64,000 bases of DNA, taken from NCBI RefSeq assembly GCF_030373445.1, contig NZ_JAUCYU010000001.1, forward strand, positions 248,001 through 312,000, in the 5' to 3' direction. Shown here piece by piece: positions 25,606-34,695 of this stretch; position 1 is the first letter of the stretch, and every line of letters begins with the position of its first letter. This stretch comes from Roseovarius sp. (lineage in GTDB: Bacteria > Pseudomonadota > Alphaproteobacteria > Rhodobacterales > Rhodobacteraceae). The notes below the pieces were generated by a model. The model saw nothing but the letters and a program-made list of their open reading frames with translations. It was not told the origin of the DNA and did no database searches. Made by a program: the position numbers and the translations under genes.

Positions 25606-26182
25606 GTGACACCCCAACTGATTACACAAACACCATCACAAGGACGCAGAACCGAAGCGGCAACCGGGCCGGCAGGGCCACGCATCCAGACACAAACTTC
25701 CACCACCCCGGCCCTGCAGATTCAGGCCGGTAGACTTATCGGACTTTGGCGGCGGTCCTCATTAAAGGCAGAATTTTGCCTTGAACTTGACACAATTGAA
25801 CCTAGCGAAACCCCGAAAATCTTAAACTTTCTAAATGGAAACAGTTTGTTTCTTAATATCCTATCACTACCGGTACGTTATTGTAAATAAAGCATTTTTG
25901 GATCAACTACGGCAGCCAACCTGACGTAAATGCACACCTTTCACGCAGAAGTGGTGTTCTCGCAAGCGGGGATAAAAGGCAAAATTTGGCCAGATTGTGC
26001 ATTCTGGCCCAAAAGTTGCCACATTTGGTTGCCCGATTCCTTTCCGCTACGGCAACCCAGACCCGATAATGTGACCGCCCCGCGGAACCCCCTTGCCCGC
26101 CCCCGCCCGCAGGAGGCCCCTTGCAGCCGGTGGCAAATGGCCACTAGAACCGGGGACAGCCAGTATCCGAAAGGGCGACAGC
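25606..26182. promoter_or_regulatory. Divergent 0.58-kb AT-rich regulatory region
   Basis: No gene is seen. It separates the exoY-like operon (minus) from the oxidase gene (plus) and is the most AT-rich stretch in the window (about 25750-26050). It holds a small hairpin AAGGCA/TGCCTT at 25765-25782, a TTGACA at 25787 without a good -10 at the normal distance, and a long imperfect inverted repeat at 25978-26020. Promoters for both divergent genes should lie here. Confidence 0.5.
25978..26020. repeat. Imperfect 17/18-bp inverted repeat upstream of the oxidase gene
   Basis: The left arm at 25978-25994 (GGCAAAATTTGGCCAGA) matches the reverse complement of 26003-26020 with two mismatches and one gap; the loop is 8 bases. 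It could be an operator for a dimeric regulator, or a transcript-end hairpin. It lies about 165 bases before the TTG start at 26183. Confidence 0.5.
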
Positions 26183-27466
26183 TTGACCTCCGACACCAAC
26201 CGCAGCCTCTGGCGGACCACCGCGGCCGACCCCGTGCCCTCGACCCGGTTCGACGCCGACGCAGAGGCCGACCTCGCCGTGATCGGCGGCGGCTTCACCG
26301 GCTGCGCGGCCGCGCTCGACGCCGCGCGCCGCGGCGCCGCGGTCTCTGTCTTCGAGGCCGATACCGTGGGCCACGGCGGCTCGGGCCGGAATGTCGGGCT
26401 GGTCAATGCCGGGCTCTGGCTGCCCCCGGACGAGATCATCGCCCATGCCGGCGAAACCGACGGCATGCGCCTGATGACCGCGCTGGCCGAGGGCCCGTCG
26501 AAAGTCTTCGACATCATCGAACGCGAAGGCATCGAGTGCGAGGCCACCCGCGCCGGCACCCTGCATCTCGCCCACGCCCCCTCGGGCCTCGACGACCTGC
26601 GCGAACGCTTCCGGCAGGGCAACCGCCTCGGCGCCCCGATCCAGCTTCTCGACGCCGCGGAAACCGCCCGCCGCACCGGCTCTTCCAGGTTCCACGGCGC
26701 CTTGTGGGACCCCCGCGCCGGCACCATCCAGCCGCTCGCCTATTGCCGCGGCCTCGCCCGCGCCGCCATCGCCGCCGGCGCCCATATCCACGAGAACACC
26801 CCCGTCACCCGCATCAGCCGCGACAGCGACACCTGGGTGATCGAGGCCGCCGGTCACAGGCTCCGCGCCCGGCACCTCCTGCTGGCCACCAACGCCTATC
26901 ACCGCGAGGTCAAGGGCGCCGCCGCCCCCGGCTTCGTGCCCGTCTGCTTCAGCCAGTTCGCCACCGCCCCCCTGCCCGAGAAGCTGCGCGAGACCATCCT
27001 GCCGGGTGGCGAGGGTTGCTGGGATACCGCGCTGGTGATGTCCTCCTTCCGGATGGACAAGGCCGGCCGCATGATCGTCGGCGGCATCGGCGACGCCACC
27101 GGCCCGGCCAGCCCGATCCACGCCGCATGGGCCCGCCGCAAGCTGCGCGAGGTCTACCCCGAGCTCGCCGACCAGCCCTTCGAGCATTCGTGGAGCGGCC
27201 GCATCGCCATGACCAGCGACCACATCCCCAAGATCGTCTCCTTCGGGCCCAACGCGCTGGCGGCCTTCGGCTATTCCGGCCGCGGCATCGCCCCCGGCAC
27301 CGTTTTCGGCACTGCCGCGGCCAAGGCGCTCCTGACCGACGATCCCTCGCACCTGCCCCTGCCGGTGATCTCCGGCCATGCCGAGCGCTTCACCTCGATC
27401 CGTCAGGCCTATTACGAAACCGGCGCGGCCCTCACCCACCTGACCAAGCCGCTGCCCTTCACCTGA
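26183..27466 (+). CDS. FAD-dependent amine oxidase, DAO family (L-pipecolate-oxidase-like)
   Basis: 427 residues from a TTG at 26183 preceded by AAGGG at seven bases; the residues before it look non-coding. The dinucleotide site is DLAVIGGGFTGCAAALDAARRG, followed by GHGGSGRNVGLVNAGLW; the C-terminal FGYSGRGIAPGTVFG closes the FAD site. It resembles gamma-glutamylputrescine oxidase and AmaA L-pipecolate oxidase. The nearby ALDH7 (AmaB-like) gene favours oxidation of pipecolate to piperideine-6-carboxylate, but substrate is inferred from context. It is convergent with the LysR gene, 31 bases apart. Confidence 0.8.
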   Translation: MTSDTNRSLWRTTAADPVPSTRFDADAEADLAVIGGGFTGCAAALDAARRGAAVSVFEADTVGHGGSGRNVGLVNAGLWLPPDEIIAHAGETDGMRLMTALAEGPSKVFDIIEREGIECEATRAGTLHLAHAPSGLDDLRERFRQGNRLGAPIQLLDAAETARRTGSSRFHGALWDPRAGTIQPLAYCRGLARAAIAAGAHIHENTPVTRISRDSDTWVIEAAGHRLRARHLLLATNAYHREVKGAAAPGFVPVCFSQFATAPLPEKLRETILPGGEGCWDTALVMSSFRMDKAGRMIVGGIGDATGPASPIHAAWARRKLREVYPELADQPFEHSWSGRIAMTSDHIPKIVSFGPNALAAFGYSGRGIAPGTVFGTAAAKALLTDDPSHLPLPVISGHAERFTSIRQAYYETGAALTHLTKPLPFT

Positions 27467-27497
27467 GCAGCCCTCCCGCCGGGCCGGAACGTCGGCT

Positions 27498-28379
27498 TCA
27501 CAAGATCCCCCGCAACCAACCGGTAAACTTCTCCAGCGGCGGCCTTACCGCCGCCTCCGACGGCCAGACAAGATAATACCGCCCCTCCACAAGGCTCGCC
27601 TCCCCGAAGGGCACCACCAGCGTCTGCCGCTCCAGCTCCACCTGCGCCAGGTAGTCCGGCAACAGCGCCACCCCCATCTCGTGCACCGCCGCCTGCGTCA
27701 TCGTCGCGAACTGGTCCACCAGCATCCCCGTCACGCTGCCCCCCTCGACCCCATGCGCGGCGAACCACTGCTCCCACGCCCCCGGCCGTGTCTCCAGCTG
27801 CAACAACGGCAAAGCCAGCAGCGCTTCCGCGCTCCCCAACGGCTCCGGCGCCAGCCGGGGCGAGCATACCGGCACCACCCGCTCCTCCCGGATCGGCAAA
27901 TACTCCACATCCTGCCAATCCCGCTCCCCGAAATGGATCGCCGCATCGAAACTCTCCTGCCCGAAATCGAACGGCGCCAGCCGCGTCGACAGGTTCACCG
28001 TCACCTCCGGATGCGCCCGTGCGAAATCCTGCAGCCGCGGCGCCAGCCAGTGCATCCCGAAGGCCGGCAAGATCGCCAGGTTCAGCCCGCCCCCCGTCGG
28101 GTTCGCCTTCAGCTCAAGCGACGCATGCGCCAGGTCGCGCAGGTATTTCCGCACCTTCCGGCAATAATCCTCCGCCGCCGGCGTCAGCTGCAGCCGCGTC
28201 CCCCGCCGCTGCACCAGCGTCGTGCCCAACTGCCCCTCCAGCACCTTCAACTGCCGGCTCACTGCACTGTGCGTGAGCGACAGCTCCTCCGCCGCCGCGC
28301 TGGCACTCCCCAGCCGGTCCACCGCCTCCAATGCCAGAAGCGAACTGATCGAGGGCAGAAAGCGGCGCGGCGTCAGCAT
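27498..28379 (-). CDS. LysR-family regulator, GcvA-like
   Basis: 293 residues. An N-terminal winged helix (FLPSISSLLALEAVDRLGSA, then LSLTHSAVSRQLKVLEGQLG) precedes a periplasmic-binding-like effector domain; LVQRRGTRLQLTPAA matches the GcvA branch. It is divergent from the aminotransferase operon across about 100 bases, the usual arrangement for a LysR protein controlling its neighbour, and convergent with the oxidase. The effector could be lysine, pipecolate or 2-aminoadipate if the pathway assignment is right. Confidence 0.9.
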   Translation of the reverse strand: MLTPRRFLPSISSLLALEAVDRLGSASAAAEELSLTHSAVSRQLKVLEGQLGTTLVQRRGTRLQLTPAAEDYCRKVRKYLRDLAHASLELKANPTGGGLNLAILPAFGMHWLAPRLQDFARAHPEVTVNLSTRLAPFDFGQESFDAAIHFGERDWQDVEYLPIREERVVPVCSPRLAPEPLGSAEALLALPLLQLETRPGAWEQWFAAHGVEGGSVTGMLVDQFATMTQAAVHEMGVALLPDYLAQVELERQTLVVPFGEASLVEGRYYLVWPSEAAVRPPLEKFTGWLRGIL

Positions 28380-28480
28380 TGTGAGTTTTTCTCCAGGTTA
28401 TGTCAGCTAGTTTCGCTTTTCCTTTCCCAAGATTCCACCCAAATTGCGCGCAAACGCGTCAAACAGGGCCCCACACCACC

Positions 28481-29701
28481 ATGACGAAAGCGAACAGTTC
28501 CGCCACCCACCGCCCGGCCGACCGCCTGTCGGGCATCGCCCTGTCGGAAATCGTCCAGATCTCCGAACGCGCCCGCCAAATGCGCGCCGAGGGCCGCGAT
28601 GTCATCGCGCTGAGCACCGGCGAGCCCGATTTCCCCACCCCGCCCGAGGTGATCGAGGCGGCCCACCAGGCCGCGCTCGCCGGCCAGACCCGTTACACCC
28701 CCACCGCCGGCACGCCCGAACTGCGCGCCGAAGTGGCCCGCCAGGCCGGCGCCGAGCCCGCCAACGTCATCATCTCCACCGGCGCCAAGCAGGTGCTGGC
28801 CAATGCCATGCTCGCCACGCTGAACCCCGGCGACGAGGTCATCATGCCCGCCCCCTTCTGGACCAGCTATGCCGACATGGTGCGCATGGCGGGCGGCACG
28901 CCGGTCGTCCTGCCCTGCCCGCTTTCGCAGAGCTTCAAGCTGACGCCCGAGCAACTCTCCGACGCCATCACGCCGCAAACCCGCTGGCTGATGCTCAACT
29001 CCCCCTCCAACCCCTCCGGCGCCATCTACACCGCCGGGGAATACGCCAAACTGGCCGAAACACTCGCCGCCCACCCCCAAGTCTGGGTCGTCGCCGACGA
29101 GATCTACCAACATCTCAGCTACACCCCCTTCACCAGCTTCACCGAAGCCGCCCCGTACCTCCGCGACCGCACCCTCATCGTCAACGGCGTATCGAAAGCC
29201 TGGTCCATGACCGGCTGGCGCATCGGCTGGGGCATCGGCCCGGCCGAACTGATCCGCGACATGATCTCCGTGCAGGGCCAGACAACCTCCGGCGCCCCCT
29301 CCGTCTCGCAGGCCGCCGCGCTCGCCGCCCTGCAATCCGACCGGCAACTCCTCGAAGACCGCCGCGCCACCTTCCTCGCCCGCCGCGACACCACGATCGA
29401 GGGGCTGAACGCCATCCCCGGCCTCACCTGCCCGGCCCCCGACGGCGCCTTCTACGCCTTCCCCGATTGCTCGGCCCTCATCGAAGGCAGGTTCGACAAC
29501 GACGCCGCCCTCTGCCAATGGCTGCTCGAGGAAACCGGCGTCGCCCTCGTCCCCGGCCGCGCCTTCGGCATGCCGGGACACGTGCGCCTCTCCTTCGCCT
29601 ATGCCGAATCCCAGATCCGCGAGGCGCTCTCCCGCATGAAAACCGCCATCGACCGGTTGACGTTCGCCCCCTCCACGGCCTTCGCTGGCCACACCGGCTA
29701 A
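28481..29701 (+). CDS. PLP-dependent class I aminotransferase
   Basis: 406 residues from ATG 28481. The fold-type I signatures are clear: LSTGEPDFPTPPEVIEAA, TRYTPTAGTPELR, LNSPSNPSGAIYT, WVVADEIYQHLSY and VNGVSKAWSMTGWRIGW, whose lysine is the likely PLP Schiff base, with the final RLSF substrate-carboxylate arginine. It moves an amino group from an amino acid to a 2-oxoacid in the cytoplasm. It is the first gene of an operon with the 2-oxoacid dehydrogenase, FabD-like and ALDH7 genes, so 2-aminoadipate to 2-oxoadipate is a reasonable guess, not shown by sequence. Confidence 0.9.
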   Translation: MTKANSSATHRPADRLSGIALSEIVQISERARQMRAEGRDVIALSTGEPDFPTPPEVIEAAHQAALAGQTRYTPTAGTPELRAEVARQAGAEPANVIISTGAKQVLANAMLATLNPGDEVIMPAPFWTSYADMVRMAGGTPVVLPCPLSQSFKLTPEQLSDAITPQTRWLMLNSPSNPSGAIYTAGEYAKLAETLAAHPQVWVVADEIYQHLSYTPFTSFTEAAPYLRDRTLIVNGVSKAWSMTGWRIGWGIGPAELIRDMISVQGQTTSGAPSVSQAAALAALQSDRQLLEDRRATFLARRDTTIEGLNAIPGLTCPAPDGAFYAFPDCSALIEGRFDNDAALCQWLLEETGVALVPGRAFGMPGHVRLSFAYAESQIREALSRMKTAIDRLTFAPSTAFAGHTG

Positions 29702-29718
29702 ACCGCAAGAGGCCCCCG

Positions 29719-31908
29719 ATGGACAGAGCCCAGATCGTACATGACAACTTCCTGCGCCGCGTGGCCGCGGGCGACCTCCCCGCAGGCGCCCCCCCGGCCG
29801 ACGGCCTGAGCCGCACCGAGGCCGTCTCCCTCTTCCGCTCGCAATGCCTCTCCCGCGCCCTCGACCGCCACAGCCGCGCCATGCAGAAGGCGGGCCAGGG
29901 CTACTACACCATCGGCTCCTCGGGCCACGAAGGCATGGCCGCCATCGCCGCCGCCACGCGCCCCACCGATCCGGCCTTCCTCCACTACCGCGACGCCGCC
30001 TTCCAGATCGCCCGCGGCGCACAGGTGCCGGGCCAGACCACCACTTGGGACATGCTCCTCTCCTTCGCCTGCTCCGCCGAAGACCCGATCTCCGGCGGCC
30101 GCCACAAGGTGCTGGGCTCCAAGGCCCTCAACATCCCCCCGCAAACCTCCACCATCGCCAGCCACCTGCCCAAGGCCGTGGGTGCCGCCTATGCCATCGG
30201 GCTGGCCAAACGCCGCCCGCCCGAACACCGCCACTATGCCGAGGACGCCATCGCCATCTGCTCCTTCGGCGACGCCTCGGCCAACCACTCCACGGCCCAG
30301 GGCGCCTTCAACACCGCCGGCTGGACCTCCTACCAGTCCATCCCCCTGCCCCTCCTCTTCGTCTGCGAAGACAACGGCATCGGCATCTCCGTCAAAACCC
30401 CCAAAGGCTGGATCGCCGCCAATTTCGCCCACCGCCCGGGCCTCAAGTATTTCTCCTGCGACGGTCTCGACATCTTCGACACCTACCGCGCGGCACAGGA
30501 AGCGGCCCACTACGTCCGCACCCGCCGCAAGCCCGCCTTCCTCCACGTCCGCACCGTCCGCCTCTACGGCCACGCCGGCGCCGACATGCCCACCACCTAC
30601 ATGCCCAAATCGGAAGTCGAGGCAGAGGAAGCCAACGACCCCCTCCTGCACTCCGTCCGCCTGCTCTCCCAGTCCGGCGCGCTGGAGCCGCAACAGGCGC
30701 TCGACATCTACAACGACACCTGCACCCGCGTCGAACGCGTGGCGGAGGAGGCCATCACCCGCCCCCGCCTGAAAACCGCCTCCGACGTCATGGCCAGCCT
30801 GATCCCCCCGGCCCGCCCCTGCAAACCCACCAACGGCCCCGACGCCGCCACGCGCGAAGCCGCCCTCGGCCCCGACCTCAAGGCGCAATCCGAGCCCCAG
30901 ATCATGTCGCGCCTCATCAACTGGGCACTCACCGACCTGATGCTCGAACATGGCGAAATCGTCATGATGGGCGAGGATGTGGGCCGCAAGGGCGGCGTCT
31001 ACGGCGTCACGCAAAAGCTCATCACCCGCTTCGGCCCCGACCGCGTGATCGACAGCCTGCTCGACGAGCAATCCATCCTCGGCCTCGCCATCGGCATGGC
31101 CCAGAACGGCTTCACCCCGATCCCGGAAATCCAGTTCCTCGCCTATCTCCACAACGCCGAAGACCAGATCCGGGGCGAGGCCGCCACCCTGCCCTTCTTC
31201 TCCAACGGCCAGTTCACCAACCCGATGGTCATCCGCATCGCCGGGCTCGGCTACCAGAAGGGCTTCGGCGGGCATTTCCACAACGACAACTCCGTCGCCG
31301 TGATCCGCGACATCCCCGGCGTGATCCTCGCCTGCCCCTCGAACGGCGCCGACGCCGCGAAAATGCTCCGCGAATGCGTCCGCCTCGCGCGCGAGGAACA
31401 GCGCGTCGTCGTCTTCCTCGAACCCATCGCTCTCTACCCCATGCGCGATCTGCATGACGAGAAGGACGGCGGCTGGATGACCACCTATCCCGAGCGTGGC
31501 GAAACGCTGCCTCTTGGCTCCGTCGGTCAATATGGCGAGGGCACCGACGTCGCCATCGTCAGCTTCGCCAACGGCCACTACCTCTCCCGCCAGGCCGCCA
31601 AGCGCCTCGAAGCCGACGGCATCAAAACCCGCACCATCGACCTCCGCTGGCTCTCCCCCCTGCCCGAAGAGGCGCTGCTCGACGCCCTCAAGGGCGCCAA
31701 GCGCGTCCTCATCGTGGACGAAACCCGCCGCACCGGCGGCATCGCCGAGGCCCTGATGGCCCTGATCTCGGAAAAAACCGACCTCCCCCACGCCCGGCTG
31801 ACGGCCGAGGACAGCTTCATCGCCACCGGCCCAGCCTACGCGGCCACCATGCCCTCCGCCGACAGCATCGTCGACGCGGCCACGAACCTCGTGAGGGCCA
31901 AGAAATGA
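29719..31908 (+). CDS. 2-oxoacid dehydrogenase E1, alpha and beta subunits fused
   Basis: 729 residues from ATG 29719. Residues about 20-370 are E1 alpha, with the thiamine-diphosphate site GDASANHSTAQGAF ... CEDNGIGIS; about 395-725 are E1 beta, starting QIMSRLINWALTDLM and MMGEDVGRKGGVYG. The fused form is known for some branched-chain-type E1 enzymes. It would decarboxylate a 2-oxoacid and pass the acyl group to a lipoyl E2. No E2 or E3 gene is nearby, so those must come from elsewhere. Between the ALDH7 and aminotransferase genes, 2-oxoadipate to glutaryl-CoA is plausible. Confidence 0.88.
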   Translation: MDRAQIVHDNFLRRVAAGDLPAGAPPADGLSRTEAVSLFRSQCLSRALDRHSRAMQKAGQGYYTIGSSGHEGMAAIAAATRPTDPAFLHYRDAAFQIARGAQVPGQTTTWDMLLSFACSAEDPISGGRHKVLGSKALNIPPQTSTIASHLPKAVGAAYAIGLAKRRPPEHRHYAEDAIAICSFGDASANHSTAQGAFNTAGWTSYQSIPLPLLFVCEDNGIGISVKTPKGWIAANFAHRPGLKYFSCDGLDIFDTYRAAQEAAHYVRTRRKPAFLHVRTVRLYGHAGADMPTTYMPKSEVEAEEANDPLLHSVRLLSQSGALEPQQALDIYNDTCTRVERVAEEAITRPRLKTASDVMASLIPPARPCKPTNGPDAATREAALGPDLKAQSEPQIMSRLINWALTDLMLEHGEIVMMGEDVGRKGGVYGVTQKLITRFGPDRVIDSLLDEQSILGLAIGMAQNGFTPIPEIQFLAYLHNAEDQIRGEAATLPFFSNGQFTNPMVIRIAGLGYQKGFGGHFHNDNSVAVIRDIPGVILACPSNGADAAKMLRECVRLAREEQRVVVFLEPIALYPMRDLHDEKDGGWMTTYPERGETLPLGSVGQYGEGTDVAIVSFANGHYLSRQAAKRLEADGIKTRTIDLRWLSPLPEEALLDALKGAKRVLIVDETRRTGGIAEALMALISEKTDLPHARLTAEDSFIATGPAYAATMPSADSIVDAATNLVRAKK

Positions 31909-32948
31909 AAACAGCCGTCATCATCTGCCCCGGCCGCGGCACCTACAACAAACCCGAGCTCGGCTACCTCTCCCGCCACTTCCCCGACGCCGGCCTCCTC
32001 GCCAAGTTCGACGCCTTCCGCGAAAACGCCGACCAAAAACCGCTGACCACCCTCGACGGCGCCGCCCGTTTCTCGCCCTCCGAGTTCACCCGCGGCGACA
32101 ACGCTGCCGGCCTGATCTACGCGGCCACGCTGGGCGACTTCCTCTCCATCGACGGTGAACAAATCCGCCCCGTCGCCGTCACCGGCAACTCGATGGGCTG
32201 GTACTCCGCGCTCGCCTGCGGCGGCGCCACCACGCCCGAGAACGGCATCGAGATCGCCAATACCATGGGCACCCTCATGCACGAGGCCCTGATCGGCGGC
32301 CAGCTCGTCTACCCCTTCCTCGGCGACGACTGGCGCCCCGACCCTGCCCGCAAAGCCGAGCTTCTCCAGCAGGTCGCCGACATAAACACCCGCGACGACC
32401 ACACACTCGCCCTCTCCATCGACCTCGGCGGCATGCTCGTGCTGGCCGGCGACAGCAACGGCCTCAAGGCCTTCGAACAAGCCGTCCCGAAAATCGACGA
32501 CCGCTTCCCGATGCGCCTCAAGGGCCACGCCGCCTTCCATACGCATCTGCAAAAGCCCGTCGCCGAAAAGGGCCGCGCCGCCCTGCCGCACTCCCTCTTC
32601 ACCCAACCCGACCTGCCGCTCATCGACGGCCGCGGCACCATCTGGTGGCCCGGCGCCACCGACTCCGCCGCACTCCACGACTACACGCTCGGCCACCAGG
32701 TCACCGAACCCTACGACTTCACCCGCGCCATCACCGTCGCGGCCCGCGAATTCGCCCCCGACCTCTTCATCGTCACCGGCCCCGGCACCACCTTGGGCGG
32801 GGCGGTGGCGCAATCGCTGGTCCTCGCCAATTGGCGCGGGATCGGCAGCAAACAGGACTTCACCAAACACCAGAACGCCACGCCCCTTCTGGCCGGCATG
32901 GGCCATGCCGACCAGCGCGCGTGGGTCACGAAAGGAGACGCCAAATGA
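31905..32948 (+). CDS. Free-standing FabD-like acyl-carrier/CoA acyltransferase
   Basis: 347 residues, overlapping the E1 stop (ATGA). It begins TAVIICPGRGTYNKPEL, a variant of the malonyltransferase PGQG start, and has the nucleophile elbow GNSMGWYS with a later GHAAFHTHLQKPV region where the catalytic histidine of AT domains sits. A glycine-rich TGPGTTLGGAVAQSL resembles the C-terminal part of FabD. It is not the housekeeping fabD by context: it sits inside an amino-acid catabolic operon and overlaps the ALDH7 gene as ATGA. It may handle the acyl product of the E1 enzyme; the true substrate is unknown. Confidence 0.75.
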   Translation: MKTAVIICPGRGTYNKPELGYLSRHFPDAGLLAKFDAFRENADQKPLTTLDGAARFSPSEFTRGDNAAGLIYAATLGDFLSIDGEQIRPVAVTGNSMGWYSALACGGATTPENGIEIANTMGTLMHEALIGGQLVYPFLGDDWRPDPARKAELLQQVADINTRDDHTLALSIDLGGMLVLAGDSNGLKAFEQAVPKIDDRFPMRLKGHAAFHTHLQKPVAEKGRAALPHSLFTQPDLPLIDGRGTIWWPGATDSAALHDYTLGHQVTEPYDFTRAITVAAREFAPDLFIVTGPGTTLGGAVAQSLVLANWRGIGSKQDFTKHQNATPLLAGMGHADQRAWVTKGDAK

Positions 32949-34441
32949 ACCACCACGACGCCCTCACCGCCGCCGGTCTCACCGACGCCGAAATCACCGG
33001 CGGCACGCTCGCCGTCCGCTCCCCCATCGACGGGGCCGAGGTGGCGAAAATCCACGAAACCCCCGCCGACAAGATGCCCGAGGTGATCGACCGCGCCCAA
33101 AAGGCTTTCAAGCAATGGCGCACCGTCCCCGCCCCGCAACGCGGCGAACTTGTCCGCCTCCTCGGCGAAGAGCTTCGCAACGCCAAGGAAGAACTCGGCG
33201 CCATCGTCACGCTCGAGGCCGGCAAGATCACCTCCGAAGGCCTCGGCGAGGTGCAGGAAATGATCGACATCTGCGATTTCGCCGTCGGCCTCTCGCGCCA
33301 GCTTTACGGCCTCACCATCGCCTCCGAACGCCCCGGCCACCGCATGTCGGAAACCTGGCACCCGATGGGCCCCTGCGGCGTCATCACCGCCTTCAACTTC
33401 CCCGTCGCGCCGTGGTCATGGAACGCGGCCCTCGCGCTTGTCTGCGGCGACCCGGTCATCTGGAAACCCTCCGAGAAGACCCCGCTGACCGCCCTCGTCA
33501 CCCAGCGCATCTTCGACCGGGCGCTGGCCCGCTTCGGCCCTGACGCCCCGGCCGACCTGCTGCAGGTCGTCATCGGCGGCGCCGACATCGGCGAGGCGCT
33601 GGTCAACAGCCGCGACGTGCCCGTCCTCTCGGCCACCGGCTCCACCCGCATGGGCGCCATCGTCGGGCCCAAGGTCCAGGCCCGCTTCGGCCGCCCGATC
33701 ATGGAACTCGGCGGCAACAACGCCATGATCGTCGCCCCCTCCGCCGATCTCGACATGGCCGTGCGCGCCATCGTCTTCTCCGCCGTCGGCACCGCCGGCC
33801 AGCGCTGCACCTCGCTGCGCCGCCTGATCGTCCACCACTCGATCCGCGAGGAGCTGACCGAGAAGCTGAAACAGGCCTACGCCTCCCTCACCATCGGCGA
33901 CCCCCGCACCGAGGGCACCCTCGTCGGCCCCCTGATCGACGAGACCGCCCGCAAGGAAATGGCCTCCGCCCTCAAATCGGCCGAGGCCGAGGGCGGCAAA
34001 GTCCATGGCGGCGGCGATGCCAAGGGCGTCGACGGCGGCGTCTACGTCTCCCCCGCGCTCGTTGAAATGCCCCGCCAGACCGAAACCGTGCAGACCGAGA
34101 CCTTCGCCCCGATCCTCTACGTCATGGGCTACGACACGCTCGAGGAAGCCATCGAGCTGCAGAACGACGTGCCGCAGGGCCTCTCCTCCTGCATCTTCAC
34201 CCTGAACGTGCGCGAGGCGGAAACCTTCCTCTCGGCCGTGGGCTCCGACTGCGGCATCGCCAACGTCAATATCGGCCCCTCCGGCGCCGAAATCGGCGGC
34301 GCGTTCGGCGGCGAAAAGGAAACCGGCGGCGGCCGCGAAAGCGGCTCGGACGCCTGGAAAGGCTACATGCGCCGCCAGACCTCGACCGTGAACTACTCCG
34401 CCGAGCTGCCGCTGGCGCAGGGCGTGAAGTTCGACATCTGA
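32945..34441 (+). CDS. amaB: Aminoadipate-semialdehyde/piperideine-6-carboxylate dehydrogenase (ALDH7)
   Basis: 498 residues from ATG 32945. The sequence closely follows ALDH7A1/antiquitin: MIDICDFAVGLSRQLYG, ITAFNFPVAPWSWNAALAL, ELGGNNAMIVAPSADLDMA, the catalytic cysteine in GTAGQRCTSLRRLI, and the C-terminal SGAEIGGAFGGEKETGGGRE region. It oxidises 2-aminoadipate 6-semialdehyde (in equilibrium with piperideine-6-carboxylate) to 2-aminoadipate with NAD(P). It is last in the aminotransferase-E1-FabD-like operon and is followed by two hairpins. The family call is strong; the symbol is by analogy with Pseudomonas. Confidence 0.88.
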   Translation: MNHHDALTAAGLTDAEITGGTLAVRSPIDGAEVAKIHETPADKMPEVIDRAQKAFKQWRTVPAPQRGELVRLLGEELRNAKEELGAIVTLEAGKITSEGLGEVQEMIDICDFAVGLSRQLYGLTIASERPGHRMSETWHPMGPCGVITAFNFPVAPWSWNAALALVCGDPVIWKPSEKTPLTALVTQRIFDRALARFGPDAPADLLQVVIGGADIGEALVNSRDVPVLSATGSTRMGAIVGPKVQARFGRPIMELGGNNAMIVAPSADLDMAVRAIVFSAVGTAGQRCTSLRRLIVHHSIREELTEKLKQAYASLTIGDPRTEGTLVGPLIDETARKEMASALKSAEAEGGKVHGGGDAKGVDGGVYVSPALVEMPRQTETVQTETFAPILYVMGYDTLEEAIELQNDVPQGLSSCIFTLNVREAETFLSAVGSDCGIANVNIGPSGAEIGGAFGGEKETGGGRESGSDAWKGYMRRQTSTVNYSAELPLAQGVKFDI

Positions 34442-34494
34442 GGGGTGTGGATGGAACCGTGATCCATCCGTCAGAACCGCCAAACCATCTGATG

Positions 34495-34517
34495 AACCCC
34501 GGCCAAAGGTCGGGGTT
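34495..34517 (+). terminator. Rho-independent-like terminator after the ALDH7 gene
   Basis: AACCCCGGCC at 34495-34504 pairs with GGTCGGGGTT at 34508-34517 (one G-T wobble) around loop AAA, a 10-bp stem followed by a pyrimidine-rich CTTC. A second hairpin, GGATGGA/TCCATCC, lies just upstream at 34449-34469. Together they end the aminotransferase operon 8-76 bases past its last stop. Confidence 0.7.
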
Positions 34518-34555
34518 CTTCAATTCTGGCCTTTAATATTCCCACCGTCCGAGAA

Positions 34556-34695
34556 GCCGCGCATCGCCGGGACGTGGTACGGCGAACCAACGGCAGTGGC
34601 CGCCACTTTATCCCCGCCAAACCCCTCTGCCCTAACGACGGAGCGCCTCCCTCACCAAATCGCCGTGCCGTCGGGACGGCCCGTCGATGCGCGGC
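34556..34695. repeat. ~140-bp REPIN-like element with 16-bp inverted ends (copy B)
   Basis: GCCGCGCATCGCCGGG at 34556-34571 is complementary to 34680-34695 with one mismatch. The interior has TGGCCGCCACTTTAT at 34597-34611 and a GGGACGG near the right end, at the same spacing as in the element at 44315-44455. The arm sequences differ between the two copies, but each copy pairs with itself. Confidence 0.65.

Noticed and set aside
25787..25792. TTGACA as a promoter -35 box
   Set aside because: No acceptable -10 hexamer was found 16-18 bases downstream.
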